Origin: Pelargonium cotyledonis
Lineage: Eukaryota; Streptophyta; Magnoliopsida; Geraniales; Geraniaceae
Direction: 5' to 3'
Assembly (NCBI GenBank): GCA_036897625.1
Contig: JAYMTA010000068.1
Coordinates: forward strand, 1 to 46,427
DNA length: 46,427 nucleotides
Below, one piece after another: positions 23,489 through 36,800 of this stretch. The first letter of the stretch is position 1. Every line of letters starts with the position of its first letter. Below the pieces are notes generated by a model that did not search any database, had not been told where the DNA came from, and worked only from the letters and a program-made list of their open reading frames with translations. A program made the position numbers and the translations under genes.

Positions 23489-25374
23489 AGTGTTGGTTAC
23501 ACTCTAAAAGCGTCCACAATGAAAATGTAATGAAAGTGTAATATCTGAAGAATTTGTGATTTATATTATTATATTTACTGTATAAGGTAATAATTTATTA
23601 TGCATGCAATATATATTACATGCATAATACATTATTATATTTGACATTTGTTAAATATGTTATTCAACCCCAATAAAATAAATAGTTTAAATACAAAAAT
23701 AATTTTAAATTGCAAAACGTATAAGTGTGGGTCCAACTATTACACTTATTACAGTGTAACTATTTTAAAAATGAGTATAATAAAAAATAGTGTAACCATT
23801 TTGTTAATTGTGGATCTACTCTATTACAACTTGATTAAGTTTGCTCTTCCGTTTAATTCATCATCACTACTGACTTCTCATATTCGATCCACTCGCAGGC
23901 GCCGTGTTATCATCCCCATCGTCACTCTAAGCCAGTTGTGAAAATATGTCAGTATGGGTAGATGCACTTTTTTCATGTTTATATGTATTGAATCATATTT
24001 TAATAGTTTCGTTATTTTTGAGTTTTAGTTGTCTTTCGTTATTGAAATTTGAAAGTTTGTCTACTATTGTTGGAAGTTATTTTTTTTTTCATTATGAGCA
24101 TGGTGTTATGTTTGGAAGTATTGTTGCGCCTCAGTTGGCTTTGAAAAGAGCAAGAGCGACTCTGCTTGTTTCACTATTACAGTCAATTTTCAACCAACTA
24201 TATAATTGTTGGTAGTTTAATGTCAGGTCTGTTCGTAACGAAGTTTGTAATTCTCTATTGATATTAATGAAATTAATAGTTCCTTAAAAAACAAGTATGA
24301 ATGCACAAATAGTTGCACAAGCACAGATATAGTGATTCAAAATCATTAGCCGCTTTCCAATTAAACCACATTTTTTTGATATCTGACATTTGTGCACTTA
24401 TGTGTGTTGTTAAACGCGGTATATCATTACATTTGGTGATTGGGGTTCAACATTTTTGCAATTGTGAACTACACATTATAATCATGGTAGCTACCATAAT
24501 TAATTGCTTAATAAAAACAAATTAAAATGGACCGCTTTAATAATCTCATTTAAAGATGAAACAATAAGCTATTGTTTATGGAATCTATCAATTTAATTCA
24601 CAAAGATTTCGTTTTTTTAACGAATAATTAAAGAACAACATTCAATACGTTATATACATGAAAAAAAAAGAGTGAATGAAACTATTCATATACATAATAT
24701 AAAAAAATTTGGATTCTACATATATTATTAGCATATGCAAGATTAAGACATTTCAATTGTCCTTACCTTTCTAATGGCTCCATTTCTTCTAACTCAACCA
24801 AAAGGAAATGCAACCATGAAAAGAACAAAATTATAGTCTTCTTAAATTACTCTCATGAGACCTGACCACTATAGTTTAACGCGGTATAACGCCAGGTTCA
24901 ATAATTTATAGAAAACATCTAAGTGCATGCACAACTATCACGTGTCAACAGAGAAGATCCACTAGTCAATAAAAAATAGGCTCACATTTGTTGTATGACG
25001 AGAGTGTCTGCAGACTGGTTTTGTACATATCTCGAGACTAGTTTTGATTTATTTTAAAGACAATTCTCACATCAGTCTGATGCATTTTCTCCGACTTCTA
25101 AGGTTAGAACTTATGTGGTTAAAGAAATAGGAATTCATTTTGATCCCCATACTTGGCCAAACTAATGGAGTCAATGAATTCACCTCCAATCCAATGTTTG
25201 AAAACATAGGACGAATTGGACATTCAATGTAATAAAACCAAAAATGTCACATTCTAGCTAGTACTCTTTGAGTAAATATTACACAAACACTCTTAGCTTT
25301 GAATGCAAGTGAAAGTAACTTGCCTCCCATGCAAAGCAAAAGAGATCATCTTTTCTCTTCTCACTTCCTCCAAG
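23489..25374. other. AT-rich spacer upstream of the DUF936 gene, with MITE-like sequence
   Basis: The segment 23490-23830 looks MITE-like: vague inverted ends (gcgtccacaatg near 23510 and the complement of aattgtggatctactc near 23806) enclose a 50-base near-palindrome at 23588-23637. At 24231-24292 a trailer ending taatagttccttaaaaaac resembles a LINE 3' end. The frames at 23648-23941 and 23946-24215 are hydrophobic, match no family I know and lie in this repeat-rich part. From 24540 to 25260 I see nothing definite. Confidence 0.4.
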
Positions 25375-25660
25375 ATTCATTTTCTTAGATTCTTTCCAAT
25401 TCCTCTTCATAACCTGACACATTTCATTGCGTTCCATTCCTTTCCCGCGTCTCAAATCCTCCAAAAACCCGACACATTTCTTTCCATTCCATCCCTTTCC
25501 AACGCATTAGATCGTTATTCATTTTCTCGATTCTTTTCACATCCTCTCCAAAACCCGACACATATATTTCCTTTCCATTTCATTCCTTTCCCGCGTCTCA
25601 GATCCTCCAAAAACCCGTTTCATTTCTCTCCATTCCATTCCTTTTCAGCGGATTAGATCC
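25375..25660 (+). repeat. Two-copy 141-bp tandem duplication in the DUF936 leader/promoter
   Basis: A C/T-rich unit beginning attcattttct occupies 25375-25515 and is repeated at 25516-25660. Shared words include cctttcccgcgtctca, atcctccaaaaacccg and gattagatc. The copies are diverged but clear. The repeat ends about 28 bases before the DUF936 start codon. Confidence 0.7.
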
Positions 25661-25688
25661 TTCGTTGCTAGGGTTTGATCGTCCCAAC

Positions 25689-28627
<2,939 letters not shown>

Positions 28628-28778
28628 ATATGTGTTTTTTTGTGTTTGTACCATGATGCTTTTTTCTGAGTAAGTCACTGTAATTTATGTGATGGTGAAC
28701 TTGAGACAAACAAGTTTGTCTTTGGTTATTGGTTTGTGTACATAAATAATTGTTTTGTTATGTGGATTCATTCTCTCT

Positions 28779-28784
28779 AATAAA
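28779..28784 (+). terminator. Poly(A) signal of the DUF936 gene
   Basis: AATAAA lies about 150 bases after the DUF936 stop, a normal distance for a plant near-upstream element. Confidence 0.5.
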
Positions 28785-28880
28785 GGTTTTGTAAGGTACC
28801 TAATGTTTGTGTCTTCTCTCAATGAGGTAATGTTGTGTGTGTTGCAAGAGGAATAGAGGATTGGGATTTGAACTAGGAAT

Positions 28881-28975
28881 TGGGCCTGAACAAGGCTCAA
28901 ATGTCCTTTCATGTGGGCTTAGGCCCATTTTTCAAAACAAGATGATATTGGGCTGCTACATTCAGGCCCAGCCCA
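28881..28975. promoter_or_regulatory. Cluster of TGGGCC/GGCCCA (site II-like) elements upstream of the GLO4-like gene
   Basis: Six TGGGC/GCCCA cores occur in 95 bases: tgggcc at 28881, tgggct at 28914, ggccca at 28922, tgggct at 28949, ggccca at 28965 and gccca at 28971. In plants such clusters (site II elements bound by TCP factors) are common in proximal promoters. They lie about 100-200 bases before the probable transcription start. The word also occurs in some repeats here, so the role is inferred. Confidence 0.45.
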
Positions 28976-29346
28976 TCAATGTGCTCATTGAAACTGCTCA
29001 AATCTCAATAAAGCAATCATTCCATGTAAAGACAGTGTAATAACTTTTTAGTTTCCATTTCAATCATCATCATCATCATCACCCACACAAACGGTTAGCT
29101 CTCACACTCAGCTCTCTCAACATTCCAAATAAGCTTTAAAGGTAACACATTTGAGCTCAGTAAGAATCATGAATCTTTGATACAGTACTATCTATTTATT
29201 TATTTTGTTGTTGCAGAAATTCATATTCTCAGATCTTATATTTTCAGGTCTTCTATGTCAGTTACTTAGATGATTCAGATACATGCATAACTTTTTGTTG
29301 TTGTTGAGTTCTCTGTAGATTGGTTCCAAAATTTCAAATCTTTTTT

Positions 29347-29860
29347 GGGTTTAATCCAAATTTTGCTCAAGTCTGGGGCAAGATTTGGTATCTAGTTATT
29401 TGGGTTTGAGTTATTTAAGCATGGGTGGGTTTATTTATAAAGAAAATGACTTGTGTCCTGTCATCATGTGTGATTGAAACCAAATTTTGGATGTATGTGG
29501 GTTTTTTTGGGGGTTTAAACCAAGTTTTGCTCAAGATTGTGGTTGGAATTGGTATTATTAAGTTATTTGGGTTTGGATGTGATTGTTATATAAAAGGAAA
29601 TGGTTGTCTTATGTTCTTGAAAAAAATTGTATATGACAAATGGTAATTGGGTGTTTTTGGATGCATGTGAATTTTTGGGGGGTTTAATCCAAAATTTTCT
29701 CAAGATTGTGGCTAGAATTGGTTTTGTTTAGTTATTTGGGTTTGAGTTATTTTAGTATATATGAGATTATTATGGAGAAGAAAATGACTTAGTCATGTGT
29801 GCTTGAAATTTTTCATATATGACAAATGGTAATTAGGTGTTTTTTGGAATTTGGATGCAT
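29347..29860 (+). repeat. Three-copy tandem repeat of about 165 bp in the leader intron
   Basis: Units starting gggtttaatccaaattttgc (29347), gggtttaaaccaagttttgc (29511) and gggtttaatccaaaattttc (29680) are spaced 164 and 169 bases apart. Each continues with ctcaag, gttatttgggtttg, gaaaatg or ggaaatg, and ggatg(c/t)atgtg words. Confidence 0.75.
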
Positions 29861-30027
29861 GTGAAAATTAGTCTACTCAATTTAATTTGGTGCCAAGCCG
29901 GCTCGGGATTTGTCCAAAACAGGCTAGGCCAAAAACGCTTGCGTGTTTATCAGGCCACTTTTTCCATAATATTGGGCCAGATTAGCAATGGCCCGTGGGA
30001 TGTTGGCCCCTTTTGCCAGCTCTACCC

Positions 30028-30062
30028 ACAATGGTAGGAGCCTCGTGCACTGGGTTGCTCTG
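30028..30062 (+). mobile_element. Au-SINE-like 3' end fragment
   Basis: The string ggagcctcgtgcactgggtt (30037-30056) is the typical 3' terminal sequence of Au-type plant SINEs. Only the tail is recognisable here; no box A/B region is clear upstream. Confidence 0.5.
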
Positions 30063-30152
30063 TAGATGGAACTAGATCACCTTCATTTCATAAATTCCGG
30101 AATTTGAATCTAGACTTGTTCATGTCACCAACTTAAGTAAACTATAATTAAG

Positions 30153-30290
30153 GTAGTGTTTCGATTAGAATTTTTGTTCAACTACGAGAATAAGAAATGA
30201 GAATGAAATACCAATTCATGAGAGTGACTTTGAAACAGGATTCTCATCCCCATTCCAAATTTTTTAATTCCAAACGCTACCTTAGTTAAG
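30153..30290. mobile_element. Small MITE with GGTAGYGTTTSGA ends, copy A
   Basis: The left end ggtagtgtttcgattagaat and the complement of the right end, ggtagcgtttggaattaaaa, form a terminal inverted repeat. A related copy lies just beyond the GLO4-like gene at 33456-33581. Confidence 0.6.
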
Positions 30291-30550
30291 TTTGGAACTT
30301 GTGAGGTAGAAGCACAATGGGTAAGACCGTAAGAGGACTTCTATTGATGGTTCCCTGGAGAATATACATTATAACAAAATTTTGAAAGTCTTTTGTTAAG
30401 AAATTGAAGAATAGCTAGATGTGGCCCAAGCCTTTTAACATTCTTGTTGGAGCTTCTTTCACGTGCCTTTAGTACTGATATACACGTGACAGCATCTAGG
30501 AGTAGAAAAAGTTTGTAAAATCTTGACTGGTTTTGATGTTTTCAGGATAA

Positions 30551-33437
30551 ATGGCTGGTGAACCCATAAATGTCAATGAGTTTCAAGAATTGGCTAAGCA
30601 AGCCATTCCAAAGATGTACTACGACTTTTATGCTGGGGGAGCTGAGGATGAATACACCCTCAGAGACAACGTCGAAGCATTTCGTAGAATCACGTAATGT
30701 GCTAAACCATCACTCTATAGTTTAGTAACATAGATATTAACTTCATCAAGCAAGTTTCTACTAATTTTGCAGGTTTCGGCCTCGAGTTCTTGTAGATGTG
30801 AGCAAAATAAATATGTCAACGTCTCTATTTGGTTACAACATGTCATCCCCGATTATGATTGCTCCTACTGCTATGCATCAGCTTGCGCACCCGGAAGGTC
30901 TCTAACTCGGGCTGGCAAAGTTTTTATCAGGACTTCTCTCAAATTTTGATTTTACGTCTTCTTGTCTTCTTTTATTCTTTTTTTTTTTCTTCCCAGGAGA
31001 GGTTGCCACGGCCAGAGCAGCAGCTGCAAGCAACACTATAATGGTAAGAAAATAACGTACCCGGGCTCATTTGCTCTCTGTAGATGCTAAATTCCTGGTT
31101 GTTCGGCTATTGCAGATTTTATCGTTTATGTCTTCGTGCACTATTGAGGAGGTTGCTTCTAGCTGTAATGCTGTCCGATTTTACCAATTATACGTAATCT
31201 ATCTCTTTCTTTGGCAGCAAAGTTCCTTTATATATTATGTATGTGTAGTTTACATATGCGATCTAGGACCGCGAAGTTGTAAACCGGTTCAATATGTGAA
31301 ATAGGTATACAAGAAACGAGATATTACGGCTCAGCTCGTGCAGAGAGCCGAAAGAAACGGGTTCAAGGCTCTTGTCCTAACCGCTGATGTCCCTAGACTT
31401 GGTCGACGGGAAGCAGATATAAAGAACAAGTAAGTTTCTCCCTCGGTCCCAAAACAAGTAAGTTAGTTACATGTAAATTACCAATAATATCCCTACGTTA
31501 AGTCAATCAGAGACCTGCGGGTTTGTGACCAAATACACATTGGGGTATATGGAAAAAGATCTTCATATTGAATTAGTAATATATTTTAGAAAGAAAAAAA
31601 AGAAATAATGAGAGACTCATTTTGGGACGGAGGGCGTATCGTAAAAAAACGTTACGAGATAACATCATAAGAAACGTTGTTCTTCTCATATCGATAAAAT
31701 ATGCAGTATCATAAGCATGGTGTTCCGATTAGTAACTGATATTTGACTTCTGCAGGATGGTTGCACCTCTGCTGAAGAATTTCGCTGGTCTCATGCCAAC
31801 TAAAGTTGTCAATGACAATGTGAGTAAAAAAATTGATATCCGCACTGTCGCTTCATTATTTTCTTACGATTTGTTGATCGTATTGAGCTGTGTATCAGTT
31901 GATATCAATGGTATTTATCAGAAAACATATCTTATGCAGAATGACGGTTCCAAATTACAAGCTTATGCCAGCGAAACTTTGGACGCTTCTTTGAGTTGGA
32001 AGGTATGAATTCGTAAACTACTCATGCTACTTGTATTGAACTGGTTTTAACTTTTATGTCAATTTCTCTAACTTGACGTTGAGTATAAAACCGAGCATGC
32101 TTTGTTATGTTGTTATCGGTTTAATTAGTGCATCACAACATTTTGCAGGATATTGAATGGCTGAGATCGATAACAAAGCTCCCGATTTTGATCAAGGGAA
32201 TACTCACTCGTGAAGATGGTGAGACTATTGCTTCCATATCACGATATAAGCTTTTCTTTGTTTCTTGTTCCTGAAGTTTGTATCAATATTAAATAGACCC
32301 GTACTTTTAAACCAAACTTCGGTTGAATTACTTAATTCTTCACTTTTCTGTGATATTAGATGTAAACGTACCAAAATAAACCGTACAAATCCAAAATGAG
32401 CACATGTTCTTTACAATATTATGTTATCTTTCTATAGGAGCTTAAAGTTACTCTCTTTCCCTCTGGATAATAATACACATACGCCTTTTGTTCTCTCCAA
32501 AAAAAAAGAAAAAAAAAAAAAAAAGAGTGGTCCAGTACATGAGACACCATTTTGAGGGATCTGAGGAAGGTCATTTACGCACTTAATTAGTAGAGAGACT
32601 GATTCCCTGACTCGAGGGCATAATATCTCCTCTCCCTTAGTAGAGAGACTGTTTCCCTGACTGTTTCACTTGCAGCAATTAAGGCTCTAGAAGTAGGTTT
32701 TGACGGGATTGTAGTCTCAAACCATGGCGCTCGACAACTAGATTTTTCTCCTGCCACCATTTCTGTTCTGGAAGAGGTGCTCTACTTCTGCTTACCCTTT
32801 AAGCTTTGTTTCTTCAGTATCTTGTTAAATACTGATTCATGGGATGGTAGGTGGTTCGTGCTGTTGGAGAGAAAGTCCCAGTGCTCCTTGATGGTGGGGT
32901 GCGACGAGGAACAGATGTTTTCAAGGCATTGGCACTCGGTGCGCAAGCTGTCCTTGTAAGTTCCTGAAACCAACCTTTCAACTAGTAGCATATAATTTTG
33001 TGTGTAGATGACTAGTTGTTAGGGTTAGAGCTAATTCATGTTTGTGTCTTGTTGAATTGTGTTATATGTTCTAACACAAACAAGACACATTTAATAATCG
33101 TTCTCAAATATTGAACTGAAACAAGAGACGTCGAATAATCGTGTTTGTGTTGTCTTTGTCCCAAAGAAGTTGATATGAGAATGTGTATGGATGTTATTTG
33201 ATATTACAAAAGTGCATGTTAAAGCCATTGAAATCATCCCGAGTTTCGTGGATGCAGGTTGGAAGGCCTGTTATCTACGGGTTGGGAGCGAAAGGCGAAC
33301 ATGGAGTAAGAACGATCCTTGAAATGTTGAAGAACGAACTAGAGCTCACCATGGCTCTCTCCGGCTGCCCAAGTCTCAAGAATATTACCAGGAGCCATGT
33401 GAGAACACAGTATGAGAGACCCAATTCAATGCTCTGA
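30551..33437 (+). CDS. GLO4: Peroxisomal (S)-2-hydroxy-acid oxidase, HAOX/GLO4 class (FMN-dependent)
   Basis: Coding exons are 30551-30693, 30773-30897, 30997-31043, 31116-31193, 31305-31429, 31756-31819, 31940-32002, 32149-32218, 32676-32776, 32851-32955 and 33258-33437 (1101 nt, 366 aa), all in phase and of normal family length. The FMN-binding TIM barrel is complete: [49 protein letters not shown] (the flavin Lys), SNHGARQLD (catalytic His and substrate Arg), and [20 protein letters not shown]. The protein ends in SML, a peroxisomal PTS1 signal. The enzyme oxidises 2-hydroxy acids to 2-oxo acids with release of hydrogen peroxide. The active-site Tyr24 of spinach glycolate oxidase aligns with Phe26 (YYDFYAGG), as in the HAOX branch that prefers longer hydroxy acids over glycolate. 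Class assignment is good; substrate is inferred. Confidence 0.93.
31438..31636. mobile_element. Stowaway-like MITE in GLO4-like intron 5
   Basis: The left end ctccctcggtcccaaaacaa (31438) and the complement of the right end, cgccctccgtcccaaaatga (to 31636), are the classic Stowaway termini. TA follows on the right; the left flank reads TT. The element starts only 8 bases after the splice donor at 31430. Confidence 0.75.
32498..32665 (-). mobile_element. Au-SINE-like element in GLO4-like intron 8, minus orientation
   Basis: Read on the minus strand, the segment has agggaaacagtctctctact, then gacctt(c)ctcagatccc, then catgtactggaccactcttt and a long T run (top-strand A run at 32498-32524). This is the order of Au-SINE landmarks, with the 5' part truncated. 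A 50-base duplication (ttagtagagagactg at 32587 and 32637) is internal. The element ends about 10 bases before the acceptor of exon 9. Confidence 0.65.
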
Positions 33438-33890
33438 TTTTATGCAGACGTATGAGGTAGCGTTTGGATTAGAGTCCTCGTTCTGAAATGGAAATGAAGT
33501 ACTTGGAATGACTTTTTAGTCACAAAATATCATATCCTCGTTCTCATTTTCATTCCCGTTCTTACGTTTTAGATCCAATCATTACCCAATATTTGCAAAA
33601 CACAATCGTATCATTTGGAACCACAATAAAAGTGTAGACATGTATATCAGTTTTTGAAATAAAGATTTCAAGTTCAGCACAGACCTACTGTACGCGTATG
33701 TTAATTTTACTGTTTTCCAAATGAAGAAAAATAGTAATTCCTTTACAATGTGAACGAAAATCTGTATAATGTACATTGCACTCACCATGTATAACCTAAC
33801 TGTCATTTTCTTCAAGAACATCAATCACAATCTATACTCAAAAGTCCCAGTTTAAGGGCAAGGGAAGCTATATTCGCATTCCTTTTTTTA
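33438..33890. other. Convergent intergenic region between GLO4-like and PHL
   Basis: Only 453 bases separate the two stop codons, so the 3' UTRs of both genes lie here and may overlap. A MITE occupies about 33456-33581. No coding sequence is visible. Confidence 0.6.
33456..33581. mobile_element. Small MITE with GGTAGCGTTTGG ends, copy B
   Basis: The left end ggtagcgtttggattagagt and the complement of the right end, gggtaatgattggatctaaa, form a degraded inverted repeat. The family is the same as copy A at 30153. Coming right after the GLO4-like stop, it may supply part of that 3' UTR. Confidence 0.5.
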
Positions 33891-36800
33891 CTATGCATTA
33901 CTAGCAGAGTTGCTTTTGTTCACTCCTTGCATGTCCATAGAAGAGTTTGTGATACTACCAACAGAACCAAGGGTTTGAGAGCTTAACTGTGGGCTGGCGG
34001 GGCAGGCATCGGGATTGTTGGCACTTGTGGTGGTGTGGATTGCGCCTGAGCTCGTCTGCTGTGGACTCATAGGGGTGCGCTGGTTCATCTGCTGAGGTTG
34101 CGGAATTCCCATGGTTGAAGACGAGTCCACCTGTGGAGGCGAAACAACAGTCTGTAAAGGCGAGGTTGTTTCCTGCTGCTGAGGTTGTTGTTGCTGCTGT
34201 GTTGACTGCTGTTGTAATTGCATTTGCTGCTGCTGTTGTAATTGCATATGTTGGTGCTGTTGCGCCGATGTTTGCTGAAATTGCTGCTGCGGCGCGGGTG
34301 GTTGCTGAAGCTGTTGTTGATACTGTTGTTGTTGGTTCATGTATGGATTCACACCCGCCATCAGTTTCGGTGGGCCCATAGGTCCAGTTACTGTGCGCTG
34401 CATCATCAGGTTCATGTTGGGTCGATTCTGAGTCTGTCCCACCGTCGGACCTGGATGCATCTGCCTGGCTCCAGACATTCCAGCCATGCCCGCCTGAAGA
34501 TCAGCACCTACCACGTTTCCTCGGCCCAGTGCCGTCCTAAGCTTTTGTTGCATCATAGCTGCTTGTGCTCCAGTCAATGCTCCAGCCCTGAGTTGATGAG
34601 CTATTGCATTGCTGATATGCATAGCCTGGCTCAGAGTCATCGGGTTCTGGCCAGTGTTGCCACCCATGCCAGCTCCTCCTCCCATATTCGTAGCCTGGCT
34701 CATATTCATCGGGTTCTGGCCAACACCAACACCCATGCCAGAAATAGTACCCATTTGTCCCGAGATTCCAGCTCCTCCCATATTCATAGCCTGGCTCATA
34801 TTCATCGGGTTATGGCCAACACTTCCACCCATGCCAGATATAGTACCCATCTGTCCTGAGATCCCAGATCCTCCTCCCATATTCGTAGCTTGGCTCATAT
34901 TCATCGGGTTGTGTCCAACACTACCACCCATGCCAGTACTAGTACCCACTGATCCTGAGATCCCAGCTCCTCCTCCTCCTATATTCATAGCCTGGCTCAT
35001 ATACATCGGGTTCTGGCCACCACCGCTACCCATTGGTGCAGAGATCCCGGCTCCTCCTCCCATGCCCATCATGTTTCCTAGGCCTCCTAGGCCAATCATA
35101 TTGTTTCCCATGTTCCCCATAGTCACAGATGTTCCAAGTCCTGCCATCATTTTCCTCTGGAATTGTTGCTGCTGTTGCTGAGGCACTTGTTGCTGTAACA
35201 TCTGAAGTTGGAGAGAGGAAGGCTTGTTGTCGACCATGTGATTCGGGAACTGCATGCTCGAGCCTTGTCCATTAAATTGAGAAGAAAGCTGGTTTGTCGC
35301 AAACATCATAGCAGAAGATCTTTGGAACTGAGGATGCTGCTGTTGAAGCAACGACTGTTGGTTTGGCTGCTCCAGCTGTTGTGGCCTCGTAGGCATTGAA
35401 ACTCCCGATAACAATCCTTGAGACATCTGTAAGGCCTGTGAATTTCCAGGAGAAAGCATCCTCGCATTCGCTACCAAACCCTGAGACGAGTTTAGAGAGG
35501 CACTGCCACTATAAGAGGGTTTCGGCGCTTCATTTGACTGATGACCCGAGACTGCATCACTGTACTGTTGCTGCATCTCTACAGCAGAATTGTTTTGCTG
35601 GATCCCAGGAACGTTTGAGAGACTGGTAGTGGTTTGATTAATGCGAGCGGGTTTTGCTTGGATATGATCTTCCACTTGATAACCTTCGCGAATCATCTGC
35701 ACAACACAATACATATCGTTACTTCTATTTAAGTGCAATAGACCGATAAGCTTTTAACATTAGTCAATGAACCTCCTCACAGATACTGAAACTTACCTGG
35801 TCACATAACTGTGATGCAAGTAAATCCGCCAGGTGCTGTTACAGAAGTCAGTGAAATAAACGAGTTAAAACGGTACATAGAATGAGCAGAGTCATGTAAA
35901 TGAAGGTGCAAATGCTGGAAAGTGCAAAAAACTAGGGGTGTTAGTCAGTACAGGACCAAATAAGAAAAATGATCGGACCGAACAAGGCCAGACTGGACGT
36001 GTGTCCAACACCTTACATATTCCCCTTTTTTTTTCTTCTAAAAATGAATTGGTTGGACGTGTTCAACACTCTAAAACACATTGGTGAGCATGTCATTGTG
36101 TAACTTATATGTGCTAATCAAAATGTAGATACGCCTAAAAGGCATCAAAATAGTTGTGTAGTAAAAAAAACTTACATTATTTGGTATGGTAGGAAGATAA
36201 TCCTCTATCCCCAGAAAATCCTGATCTTGTAAATCTCCATAGTACATAACCACTGAACCATTTAACTTTTCTGATAAGACCATTTGAGTGTGTACCTCAG
36301 GAACGATCGAAACAATATTTCCTGTGAAGGTAGGAGTAAAGTTACAGGTAAGGAAAATAATCAACTGGATGCTAACAGATCGGTATATAGCAACAAAGTG
36401 CATCACAAACCTTGAACTACACGCTCTGGCTGTTTAAAATTCAAGACTCGGCTCTTGCAGACATTCATGCTGCCACCTACAAGTGACTTAGATAGAGGTC
36501 TAGTGTCGTCTTTGAAATCTTCATTGTTGGAAATATTGGATAGGCAAGTAAATAGCTCTTGAGCTGAATAGCTTTTCTGTTTCCTGATTGGGTAGTTGTC
36601 AACCGTATTCTTTTTGCAGTTGAGTTGATGCCTGAAACAAGTAAAAAAGGTAGCATGCATAAGTGTACTATAGAGGACCAACTCAACTAAAAGTTTAAAC
36701 TGACAGTTGAAGGCCTAACTTTAATATTATACTCTAAGATGCACTCTAATAATCAGGGTAGCGGCAGGACTCAATCAGGATCCAATACCATGTAGAGGAC

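Larger units (their letters stand above)
29142..30545 (+). other. Probable leader intron of the GLO4-like gene
   Basis: A C/T-rich leader (about 29090-29141) ends at AAAG|GTAACA, and an acceptor ttttcag at 30545 lies 5 bases before the ATG. The resulting 1404-base intron holds a three-copy tandem repeat (29330-29860), a GC-rich repeat fragment (about 29890-30025), an Au-SINE 3' end (about 30030-30062) and a small MITE (30153-30290). The 73- and 66-codon frames here have no family resemblance. Confidence 0.55.

Noticed and set aside
23648..24215. Two hydrophobic open frames (97 and 89 codons)
   Set aside because: In AT-rich MITE-like and retroelement-tail-like sequence; hydrophobicity is expected from T-rich DNA. 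No domain recognised.
29425..30037. Open frames of 73 and 66 codons in the GLO4-like leader intron
   Set aside because: They follow the tandem repeat and a GC-rich repeat fragment, and no protein family fits.
34242..34859. 205-codon plus-strand open frame
   Set aside because: Antisense to the Gln-rich PHL C-terminus; long only because CAG/CTG-rich DNA lacks stops.
34609..35181. 190-codon plus-strand open frame
   Set aside because: It is antisense to the PHL minisatellite; the Pro/Met/Ile-rich low-complexity product is a shadow of the repeat.
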